36,644 nucleotides of DNA from Eubacteriales bacterium (lineage in GTDB: Bacteria > Bacillota > Clostridia > Oscillospirales > Oscillospiraceae), in the NCBI GenBank assembly GCA_030529725.1, contig JAUMWI010000014.1, positions 1 through 36,644 on the forward strand, given 5' to 3'. Below, piece after piece: positions 11,541 through 19,611 of this stretch. The stretch's first letter is position 1; each line of letters starts with the position of its first letter. The notes under the pieces are model-generated. The model did no database searches. It saw only the letters and a list, made by a program, of their open reading frames with translations, and had not been told where the DNA came from. The position numbers and the translations under genes are program-made.

Positions 11541-14500
11541 ATGGCAGAAAAGATACCTTTTTTTGAATTGTTCAGTGATTTTTCACCTGAGTTTGAGCTG
11601 CGGGTGTTCTTGAATACTGCAATCGTGACCAATATGGTGCTCGAGCCGGAGCAGCGCAGAATGACGCTCGACATGACGGTGCGCGAGGAAGTGACTGAGG
11701 CGGCGCAGGCAACACTCGAGATGCTACTTGCACAGCATTATGCGCTTTCGAGCGTGACGCTCAATATAAAATCTACCGCGGTCGCATTTCCCGATTTGCA
11801 GAAAAATGCCGGGAAAAAGATCGAGGCAGGCGGCAAAGTCATTATGGGCAGGGAAATCAAGGGAAATGTCCTGCCGATGAACGAGCTGACCGCCAAGAGC
11901 GGAAAAGTGGTCGTTGAGGGTAAGGTGTTCAAGTTCGATTGCCACGAAACGCGGCGCCCCGGTATGTGGGTGATGGTGTTGGAGATGACCGACTACACCG
12001 GCTCCGTCAGCATTCGCCGCAATATGTACGAGCGCGAGATCGCTCAGGTGCAGGATAAGATCGCACCGGGTATGTGGCTGCGCGTGAGCGGCAGCATGGA
12101 GCTGACGTTTGACGGCAAGGATATGCAGCTTAATCCGCGCGATATCGAGCAGGTCGAGCACAAGGGGCGCATGGATACCGCTGAGGAAAAGCGCGTGGAG
12201 CTGCACCTGCACACCCGTATGTCCAATATGGATGCGCTGACCGACACGGGAAGCGTTGTCAAGCTTGCTGCCAAATGGGGGATGCCCGCCATTGCCATCA
12301 CCGACCACGGCGTGGCACAGAGCTTCCCGGATGCCTGGCACGCTGGCGAGGGTAAAATAAAAATACTTTACGGCTGTGAAGGGTATTTTGTTAATAATCT
12401 CGATGACCGCATTGCTGTCCATGGCGAGCAGGACGGGGACTTTTCCTCGGAAATCTGCTGTTTCGATATTGAAACGACCGGACTGAAGGTGGCAACCGAG
12501 GCGATCACGGAAATCGGCGCGGTCATTATGAGAAATGGAGAGATCGTTGACACGTTCCAGACCTTCGTTGACCCTGAACGCCGTTTGACGCCGGAGATCA
12601 TCGGACTTACCGGCATTACGGATGAGATGCTCAAGGGTGCGCCGAAGCTTGCCGATGCCCTGCAAGCGTTCCTTGCCTTTGCAGGGGACAGACCTCTTGC
12701 TGCACACAATGCAGAGTTTGACATCAGTTTTATCCGTGCAGGATGCAAAAGGTGCGCTCTTCCATTTGACCCAACCTATCTGGATACTCTCATCTTTGCG
12801 CAGAATCTGCTGCCGGAACTGAGCAAGCACAAGCTTGATATTGTGGCGGATCATCTGCAGCTGCCCCAGTTTCATCACCACCGCGCGAGTGACGATGCGA
12901 TTCCGGTTGCGCAAATGCTCGGCAAATTCTTTCCGATGCTGCGCCAGCGCGGCGTGGAACGGATTCAACAGATCAATGACGAGATGTTGACGCTCCGTCC
13001 GCAGGGGGGCAAGACCAACCGGTTCCCCAAGCATATTATTTTGATCGCAAAGAACAAGACAGGACTAAAAAACCTCTATCAGCTTATTTCCGCATCGAAT
13101 CTCAAATACTTCAAGCGTGTGCCGACCATTCCCAAGAGTGAGCTCAACGCCCACCGTGAGGGACTGATCGTTGGCTCGGCCTGTGAAGCGGGCGAGCTGT
13201 TTAAAGCTGTTGTCGAGCATAAGGACTGGGCGGAGCTGAAGCGAATCGCATCGTATTACGATTATCTGGAGATCCAGCCGCTGTGCAACAACCGGTTTAT
13301 GATCCGAGAGGGAACCGTGCGCTCGGATGAGGATCTGAAGGAGTTCAATCGCACCATCGTGCGCCTCGGTGAAGAACTGGGGAAGCCTGTTTGTGCCACC
13401 GGCGATGTCCATTTCCAGGAGCCGGAGGACGAAATCTACCGTCACATCCTGCTGGCATCGAAGAAGTTTGCTGACGCGAACGCGCCACTGCCGATTTACT
13501 TCCGCACGACGGACGAGATGCTCAGGGAGTTTGATTACCTCGGCAAGGAGAAAGCCTACGAGGTCGTCGTAACCAACACGAGGAAGATCGCCGATATGGT
13601 GGAAGAAATTGAGCTTCTTCCCAAGGGTAAGCTGTTTCCGCCGCGCCTTGCAAACTCGGAAGAGGATCTCAACCGCATGGTGTGGGACAAGGCACATGAG
13701 CTGTATGGCGACGAGCTGCCGCAGCTGATTACCGACCGACTGAACATTGAGCTCGGCGGCATTCTGGGCAAATATGACGTCGTCTATATGTCCGCACAGA
13801 AATTGGTGCAGCGCTCATTAGAGTGTGGCTATCTGGTCGGCTCCCGAGGCAGTGTCGGTTCATCGCTTGTTGCCTATATGTCCGGTATCACCGAGGTCAA
13901 CGCACTTCCGCCGCATTATCGCTGCCCGAAGTGCAAAAATTCGGAGTTTATCATGGACGGCAGCTACGGCTGCGGCGCCGATATGCCGGACAAGTTCTGC
14001 CCGAAGTGCGGGGAAAAGTATCAAAAGGACGGCTTTGACATTCCGTTTGAGACCTTCCTGGGTTACGGCGGCGGCAAGGTGCCTGATATCGACCTCAACT
14101 TTTCGGGTGAGTATCAGGCGCGCGCCCACGCTCATGCAGTCGAGATGTTCGGCAAGACGCAGGTGTTCCGCGCCGGAACGATCGGTACGCTTGCGGAAAA
14201 GACCGCCTATGGTTTTGTCAAGAAGTATCTGGAAGAAAACGGCATTGCCGCAGGAAATGCCGAAGTTGACCGCCTGACCGCAGGCTGCGTCGGCGTCAGA
14301 AGAACGACCGGACAGCACCCGGGCGGACTTGTCGTTGTGCCGGACGATCTGGATATTGAGGATTTCTGCCCCGTGCAGCACCCGGCTGATGACCCGGACA
14401 GCGAGACGATCACCACCCACTTTGAATATCACTGCATGGAGGATAACCTCTTAAAGCTTGATATGCTCGGGCACGATGATCCGACGATGATCCGTATGCT

Positions 14501-15521
14501 GGAAAACCTCACGGGTGTCAATGCCCGAAAGATTCCGCTGGACGACACGGACACCATGAGTATTTTTACCTCCTCGAAGGTGCTCGGCTTTGAAAATGAC
14601 GAGGTGCTTGGCCCCACCGGTGCAGTCGCTATCCCTGAGTTCAACACGCACTTTACGCGCCAGATGCTCGTCGATACACAGCCGAAGGACTTCAACACGC
14701 TGCTGCGTCTTTCCGGCTTCTCCCACGGAACGGATGTGTGGCTCGGCAATGCAAAGGATCTGATCATGAGCGGCACGGCGAGCGTTTTGGAGACGGTCGG
14801 CTGCCGTGATGACATCATGCTCTATCTCATCTCCATGGGTCTTGAGCCGAAGATGAGCTTCAAGATCATGGAGGCGGTGCGTAAGGGAAAGGTCAAAAAG
14901 GGCAAGGCGGACGATTGGCCCATGTGGGTGGAGAAGATGCACGAGCACGATGTGCCGGAGTGGTATATCGAATCGCTTGCCAAGATCGGCTACCTTTTCC
15001 CGAAGGCGCACGCGGTTGCTTATGTCATGATGGCATTTCGCATTGCATGGTTCAAGGTGCATGAGCCGCTGGCATTCTACGCGACCTTCTTCTCTATTCG
15101 CGCCAAGGCATTTGACGCATCGGAGTGCTGCAAGGATGCGGAGGATATTAAGCGCCGGATCCGCGAGATCGAGAACAACAAGGACGCGACAGCTGTTGAG
15201 CAGGATCTGATGACCACGCTTGAGGTGTGCTACGAGTTTTGTATTCGCGGCTTCCACTTTGAGCCGATCGACATTTACCGCAGCGATGCCACGAATTTTG
15301 TCGTGACGGAAAACGGACTCCTTCCGCCGTTTACCTCTGTGCGTGGTCTCGGAGAGGCTGCTGCGCTCGACACGGTGGAGAAACGAAAAGGGAAGACCTT
15401 TACCTCCATTGAGGAGTTTTCCGATTGCTGCAGCAAGCTGTCGAAAACGCATATCGAGCAGCTCAAGGCACTCGGCGCTTTCGCCGGCATGGCGGATACC
15501 AGTCAGATGACGCTGTTTTAA
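11541..15521 (+). CDS. polC: DNA polymerase III alpha subunit, PolC type
   Basis: Gram-positive replicative polymerase with a built-in 3'-5' exonuclease. In 1326 aa: a short N-terminal domain, an OB-fold (about 115-210), the PHP domain starting near 218 (ELHLHTRMSNMDAL), a DEDDh exonuclease inserted in it from about 306 (CFDIETTGL, HNAEFDISF, HHRASDD), a zinc cluster near 794 (CPKC...CGAD...CPKCG), the palm active site PDIDLNFSGEY near 846, and a C-terminal beta-clamp-binding motif QMTLF at the very end. It is about 110 residues shorter than Bacillus PolC (about 1437 aa), nearly all of it in the N-terminal domain, as in other clostridial forms. It is the last gene of the pyrH-polC block. Confidence 0.97.
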   Translation: MAEKIPFFELFSDFSPEFELRVFLNTAIVTNMVLEPEQRRMTLDMTVREEVTEAAQATLEMLLAQHYALSSVTLNIKSTAVAFPDLQKNAGKKIEAGGKVIMGREIKGNVLPMNELTAKSGKVVVEGKVFKFDCHETRRPGMWVMVLEMTDYTGSVSIRRNMYEREIAQVQDKIAPGMWLRVSGSMELTFDGKDMQLNPRDIEQVEHKGRMDTAEEKRVELHLHTRMSNMDALTDTGSVVKLAAKWGMPAIAITDHGVAQSFPDAWHAGEGKIKILYGCEGYFVNNLDDRIAVHGEQDGDFSSEICCFDIETTGLKVATEAITEIGAVIMRNGEIVDTFQTFVDPERRLTPEIIGLTGITDEMLKGAPKLADALQAFLAFAGDRPLAAHNAEFDISFIRAGCKRCALPFDPTYLDTLIFAQNLLPELSKHKLDIVADHLQLPQFHHHRASDDAIPVAQMLGKFFPMLRQRGVERIQQINDEMLTLRPQGGKTNRFPKHIILIAKNKTGLKNLYQLISASNLKYFKRVPTIPKSELNAHREGLIVGSACEAGELFKAVVEHKDWAELKRIASYYDYLEIQPLCNNRFMIREGTVRSDEDLKEFNRTIVRLGEELGKPVCATGDVHFQEPEDEIYRHILLASKKFADANAPLPIYFRTTDEMLREFDYLGKEKAYEVVVTNTRKIADMVEEIELLPKGKLFPPRLANSEEDLNRMVWDKAHELYGDELPQLITDRLNIELGGILGKYDVVYMSAQKLVQRSLECGYLVGSRGSVGSSLVAYMSGITEVNALPPHYRCPKCKNSEFIMDGSYGCGADMPDKFCPKCGEKYQKDGFDIPFETFLGYGGGKVPDIDLNFSGEYQARAHAHAVEMFGKTQVFRAGTIGTLAEKTAYGFVKKYLEENGIAAGNAEVDRLTAGCVGVRRTTGQHPGGLVVVPDDLDIEDFCPVQHPADDPDSETITTHFEYHCMEDNLLKLDMLGHDDPTMIRMLENLTGVNARKIPLDDTDTMSIFTSSKVLGFENDEVLGPTGAVAIPEFNTHFTRQMLVDTQPKDFNTLLRLSGFSHGTDVWLGNAKDLIMSGTASVLETVGCRDDIMLYLISMGLEPKMSFKIMEAVRKGKVKKGKADDWPMWVEKMHEHDVPEWYIESLAKIGYLFPKAHAVAYVMMAFRIAWFKVHEPLAFYATFFSIRAKAFDASECCKDAEDIKRRIREIENNKDATAVEQDLMTTLEVCYEFCIRGFHFEPIDIYRSDATNFVVTENGLLPPFTSVRGLGEAAALDTVEKRKGKTFTSIEEFSDCCSKLSKTHIEQLKALGAFAGMADTSQMTLF

Positions 15522-15522
15522 T

Positions 15523-15560
15523 AAAAAATCACCGACACAAGCCGTGTCGGTGATTTTTTT
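15523..15560. terminator. Bidirectional intrinsic terminator between polC and radical SAM gene
   Basis: A 16-bp stem (15523-15538 with 15544-15559, loop AAGCC) has an A-run on the left and a T-run on the right, so each strand sees a GC-rich stem followed by U residues. It lies between the convergent ends of polC (+) and the radical SAM gene (-) and can stop transcription both ways. Confidence 0.93.
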
Positions 15561-15575
15561 GTATGGGTTTCAGTA

Positions 15576-16448
15576 TCACAGTCCCAGCTCAACGGCGCGG
15601 CGCAAGCGCACCTTGCCGTCAAGGGCGGCATCAATGGTCGCGATCAACTGCTCGCGGTCACGGTTGAGTGTGCCGCCGAGGGGGAGATAGTTTGAGGCGT
15701 GGTTGGAGCGGAAGATGCTGCCTTCGGAGTCGATGTTCTCGAGGAACAGGCGCGTTTCGTGCAGCAGCTCGACTGGCTCCATCAGCTTAAATTCGCCAGC
15801 AATGATCCAGTCGTGCAGGGGAGTGCCGGAATAGACACGCAGCGTCAGAAACGCGATATAATCGGGCTTCATCGCGGAGACTGCCTTTGCCGTTTCGATC
15901 GCGTGGCGCTCCCAATTGCCGAGACTTCCTGCCATGCCGTTGATGGCGGTAACGGAGACGGCAATACCAGATTCCTTGGCGCGAATCGTCTGCGCTACGG
16001 TTTCGGCAGCGGTGACACCCTTATTGTACTTGGCAAGCAGCTCTTCATCACCGGTTTCCAGTCCGATATAGACGATGCCGAGTCCGCGCTCACGCAGGGT
16101 ACGCAGATCTTCATCTGTTTTTCCCTTGAGCGCTTTGGCCGAGGCGTATGCCGCCACGCGCTTGCATTCGGGGAAGTACTGCCGGATGTAGTCAAGCACG
16201 GTGAGCAGGTAGTCCATCGGAAGAACGAGCGCATCACCGTCAGCAAGAAAAATCTTGTCGATATAGCGGGAATAAGAGCGAGCCTCGGCGAGATCGCTGA
16301 GTACCTGCTCAATGGGATTGATGGAAAACTTTTTGTCCTTATACATGATGCAGAATGCACACTTGTTGTGACTGCACCCGAGCGTGCACTGCACGATGAG
16401 ACTCCGCGCCTCACTGGGCGGACGGTAAACGGAACCGGAATAATGCAT
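15576..16448 (-). CDS. Radical SAM protein, COG1032-like, function unknown
   Basis: A 290-aa protein with an N-terminal radical SAM region. The iron-sulfur motif near 21-33 reads CTLGCSHNKCAFC: Cys25, Cys30 and Cys33 are spaced C-x4-C-x2-C rather than the common C-x3-C-x2-C, with an extra Cys21. I recall this spacing in a COG1032 subgroup. The MYKDKKF after the motif, FLADGDAL, and GLETGDEELL later support a TIM-barrel SAM enzyme. Its substrate cannot be told. It is last in the polyamine operon, 13 bp after the thioesterase, with AGGAG 7 nt before the ATG. Confidence 0.85.
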   Translation of the reverse strand: MHYSGSVYRPPSEARSLIVQCTLGCSHNKCAFCIMYKDKKFSINPIEQVLSDLAEARSYSRYIDKIFLADGDALVLPMDYLLTVLDYIRQYFPECKRVAAYASAKALKGKTDEDLRTLRERGLGIVYIGLETGDEELLAKYNKGVTAAETVAQTIRAKESGIAVSVTAINGMAGSLGNWERHAIETAKAVSAMKPDYIAFLTLRVYSGTPLHDWIIAGEFKLMEPVELLHETRLFLENIDSEGSIFRSNHASNYLPLGGTLNRDREQLIATIDAALDGKVRLRRAVELGL

Positions 16449-16461
16449 AATGTTTCTCCTG

Positions 16462-16854
16462 TTAGCTCTCCAGTTTTTTCTGACACTTAGTAAGAAAACG
16501 GTCTGCGGTTACCACCGCACGCTGATGGGTACCCTCACCGATGAGACCGCACGCATCGAAGGCAGATGCCTTAAAATCGACGAGCTTGCCGTTCGGCGAG
16601 ATGCCGGTGACCTCCACAGTTACGCGCACCTCCATACCAACGGGTGTGGGGGAGACATGACTGACGCTTATTTGCGTACCGACACTGCTTTTTCCTTCCT
16701 CGAGATATGGATTCATGTAGCAAAAGGCGGCGTTTTCGATCATGGCGATCAGATACGGTGTGCCGAACACGGGGAGCGCACCGCTGCCCAGAGCGGCAGC
16801 GGTGATCTCGTCCGTGACGATCCTGTTATATTCGTAGGTATCTCCGATTTTCAA
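16462..16854 (-). CDS. FlK-like hotdog-fold thioesterase
   Basis: A 130-aa protein matching the fluoroacetyl-CoA thioesterase (FlK)-like family. Thr32 (FGTPYL), Glu40 (AMIENAA) and His66 (VSHVSP) have the same 8- and 26-residue spacing as Thr42/Glu50/His76 of Streptomyces FlK, so a CoA-thioester hydrolase is likely. The substrate is unknown and need not be fluorinated; most family members are annotated only as thioesterases. The start is a TTG at 16854, with GGAG 8 nt upstream; an open frame continues further upstream but runs into potCD. It lies 13 bp after the potCD stop, so it is co-transcribed with polyamine transport. Confidence 0.82.
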   Translation of the reverse strand: MKIGDTYEYNRIVTDEITAAALGSGALPVFGTPYLIAMIENAAFCYMNPYLEEGKSSVGTQISVSHVSPTPVGMEVRVTVEVTGISPNGKLVDFKASAFDACGLIGEGTHQRAVVTADRFLTKCQKKLES

Positions 16855-16867
16855 GCGAATCGCTCCT

Positions 16868-18769
16868 TTACTTTTCGGCTTTGACCTTGATCCAGAGCTT
16901 ACTGAGCTCCTTTTGCAGCGTGCGGTTGTCGTGGAACATTTCATCCATCTCACCGTCGCTGCGCGGCAGATACGCTTCGTTTTCGGCGTACAGGTCCTCG
17001 CTGCCGGACATTTCCTCCAATACCTCAGCGTTCGGGGAGGCGTAGCCGACCGTCTCGGAGTTATCAAACGAGGCTTCGTAGGTGAGCGTATAGTTGATAA
17101 ACTCGTGTGCCAGCAGCGGATTTTCCGCATTGGCGGGAATCACCATTGCATCGCACCAGATGTTTGTGCCTTCCTCCGGCATGAAGAAGCTCATGTCCTC
17201 GTTTTCATCGAGAATGACGGTCGCATCGCCGGAATAGACCACAGCAATGTCCTTGTAGCCTGCCATCATCGAGTCGATCACCTCGTCGGTGACATAGACG
17301 GGAGACATGGTGTTGTTCATCTCACGCAGCCAGTTGTAAGCGGCGTTGATCTCAACAGGATCATCGGTGTTCATCGAGTAACCGAGTGCCTTGAATGCCA
17401 TCATAAACGAGTCGCGCTCGGAGTCATAGACATAAATGCGGCCGGCATAATCCGTATCGCGCAGAACTTCCCAGCCTTCTTTTTCCAACACGGAGGGATC
17501 AATCGCTTCGTGGTTATAGACAAGTCCCACGCTGCCCCAGAAATAGGGAACGGACCAGGTGTTGTCAGGGTCATAATCCATATTCTGCACGGCGTCGGAG
17601 AGATTATCCAGATTGGGAATGCGGGACAGGTCAAGCTTCTGCAGGTAACCGCCCGACATCAGACGCTCGATCATGTAGTCCGAGGGAATGAGCACGTCGT
17701 AGGCATCGCCTGCCTGCAGCTTGGTGTACATCATTTCGTTGGAGTCAAAGTTTTCCACGATGACCTTGACACCGAACTGGTTTTCAAAATTAGAGATCAG
17801 GTCTTCTCCGATATATTCGCCGGGAAGATAAAGCTTAAGGGTATCGGAGCCGTACCGATCGATTGCGGATTGGCGTTTGCGCTGTGCGCTGAGACTTCCG
17901 CCGATGATCGTGCCGACAATGGCAACCACCAGAACACCGGAGACCACTGCCATTGTTTTGCGCGAAGGTGAAAAGCGTTTCTCCTTGTCAACGTTCTTCT
18001 CACGCAGGATCGGGACAACATTGACAATGCCGAGTGCCAGGGTAATGAGCAGGATCACAATGGTCGAGAGCGCATTGATCGAGGGATTGACACGCTTGGA
18101 CATCGTGTAGACCAGAATGGAAATGTTGTTCACGCCGTTGCCGGTAACGAAATAGGAGATAATGAAATCGTCGAAGCTCATCGTAAACGCGATCAGCGCA
18201 CCGGAAATAATGCCGGGACGGATCTGGGGAACAATGACTTTGATGAGTGCCTGAAACGGCGTCGCGCCGAGGTCCATTGCCGCGTCGATCAGATTCGGGT
18301 CGAGCGAGCGCAGCTTCGGCGTGACCGAGAGCATGACATAGGGAATACAGAACATGATATGCGCGATCAGCAGCGTTCCGAAGCCCTTTCGCACGGAAAG
18401 AATGCTGAAAAACATCAGAAGGGAAATTGCCGTCACGATTTCGGGATTCATGACGGGCAGATCGTTCACGCGCTCTACCATTGTTTGCACGATTTTTTTG
18501 CTTTTGGAAAGACCGATGGCAGTGACCGTACCGACAACGGTAGAAATCACGGTCGCCAGCACGGCAATGATGACCGTGTAGAAAACGGCTTCCATCATGG
18601 TAGAGTCGGAGAACATTTTTTCATACCAACGCAGACTGAAGCCGCCGAATTTCGTCAGCGAACGGGAGTCGTTAAAAGAAAACAGAATAATGTAGAAAAT
18701 GGGGAGATAGAAGAACAGGAGTGTAAGAGCAAGAATGACTCGGGAGCCGATACCGCTTTTTTTCTTCAC
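16868..18769 (-). CDS. potCD: Spermidine/putrescine ABC transporter permease-substrate-binding fusion (PotC-PotD)
   Basis: One 633-aa polypeptide combines the second permease and the binding protein of a polyamine importer. Residues 1-255 are PotC: several membrane helices and the EAA loop (AAMDLGATPFQALI near 163-176) that docks on PotA. A basic linker (about 256-271) leads to a further membrane helix at about 272-292, then residues about 308-633 form a PotD-like extracellular binding domain (LKLYLPGEYIGEDLISNFE, DVLIPSDYMIERL, VPYFWGSVGLVYN). No lipobox is present; the extra helix replaces lipid anchoring. Start GTG at 18769 lies 8 nt after GGAG and overlaps the region right after the potB stop. 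Such fusions are known in some Firmicutes. Confidence 0.93.
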   Translation of the reverse strand: MKKKSGIGSRVILALTLLFFYLPIFYIILFSFNDSRSLTKFGGFSLRWYEKMFSDSTMMEAVFYTVIIAVLATVISTVVGTVTAIGLSKSKKIVQTMVERVNDLPVMNPEIVTAISLLMFFSILSVRKGFGTLLIAHIMFCIPYVMLSVTPKLRSLDPNLIDAAMDLGATPFQALIKVIVPQIRPGIISGALIAFTMSFDDFIISYFVTGNGVNNISILVYTMSKRVNPSINALSTIVILLITLALGIVNVVPILREKNVDKEKRFSPSRKTMAVVSGVLVVAIVGTIIGGSLSAQRKRQSAIDRYGSDTLKLYLPGEYIGEDLISNFENQFGVKVIVENFDSNEMMYTKLQAGDAYDVLIPSDYMIERLMSGGYLQKLDLSRIPNLDNLSDAVQNMDYDPDNTWSVPYFWGSVGLVYNHEAIDPSVLEKEGWEVLRDTDYAGRIYVYDSERDSFMMAFKALGYSMNTDDPVEINAAYNWLREMNNTMSPVYVTDEVIDSMMAGYKDIAVVYSGDATVILDENEDMSFFMPEEGTNIWCDAMVIPANAENPLLAHEFINYTLTYEASFDNSETVGYASPNAEVLEEMSGSEDLYAENEAYLPRSDGEMDEMFHDNRTLQKELSKLWIKVKAEK

Positions 18770-18774
18770 TTTTT

Positions 18775-19611
18775 TCACTCCTTTCCGCGCGAGGCGACCT
18801 GAACATCGACCTTGCGTGTCAGCCACATCGACAGCATGATGATGATCGCCATAATGAGAGAAATCGCGCTGCCGAAGTTCCAGTCACCCGTGGTGAGGAA
18901 CTGTGTTTCGATGATATTGCCGACGAGAACGAACTGACCGCCGCCGAGAAGCTTGGGAATGAAGAAGCTTGACACTGCCGGCAGAAATACCAGCGTAATG
19001 CCGGAAATGACACCGGGCAGCGACAGCGGCAGCGTCACGCGAAGAAATGCGGTGGCAGGTGCTGCACCGAGGTCACTTGCCGCTTCCAGAAGGCTCTTAT
19101 CCATCTTGGCGAGCGAGGTGTGGATCTGCAGGATCATAAACGGAAGGAAGTTATACACCATACCGAGAATGACGGCAAAGCTCGTGTGGATCATCGGAAT
19201 GGGGCCAATGCCGAAAAAGCCGAGAATGGTATTGAAAATGCCCTCGTCCTGTAAAATGCCCATCCATGCGTAGGTGCGCACCAGCATATTGACCCAGGTG
19301 GGCATCGTGATGAGCAGAATACAAAGTGTATTGCCGCGGCTTGGGAGCTGCGCGATGACATAGGCGATGGGGTAGCCTAAAAGAATGCAGATCAGCGTGG
19401 TAATGACCGCAATGTAGAGGGAGCGGAGCAGAACCTCCATAAAGACGCTGTCGGTTACAAAGCGAACGAAGTTGTCGAAAGTAAATTGAATGGTCAGGAC
19501 ATCGTTGCCGGAAACCGAAAAGGCGTAGAGCACGATCAACAGCATCGGTGCGACGATAATGATGCTGATCCACGCGACATACGGATAAGTCATGCTACGA
19601 AATTGCTTCAC
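18775..19611 (-). CDS. potB: Spermidine/putrescine ABC transporter permease PotB
   Basis: First membrane-channel subunit of the polyamine importer, 278 aa with about six membrane helices and an EAA loop ([20 protein letters not shown]). It pairs with the PotC half of the downstream fusion. Two adjacent GTG codons could start it; I prefer 19611, which overlaps the potA stop as GTGA and sits 7 nt after GGAGG, over 19614 with 4-nt spacing. The stop is followed within 5 nt by the potCD start, so potA, potB and potCD are translationally coupled. Confidence 0.93.
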   Translation of the reverse strand: MKQFRSMTYPYVAWISIIIVAPMLLIVLYAFSVSGNDVLTIQFTFDNFVRFVTDSVFMEVLLRSLYIAVITTLICILLGYPIAYVIAQLPSRGNTLCILLITMPTWVNMLVRTYAWMGILQDEGIFNTILGFFGIGPIPMIHTSFAVILGMVYNFLPFMILQIHTSLAKMDKSLLEAASDLGAAPATAFLRVTLPLSLPGVISGITLVFLPAVSSFFIPKLLGGGQFVLVGNIIETQFLTTGDWNFGSAISLIMAIIIMLSMWLTRKVDVQVASRGKE

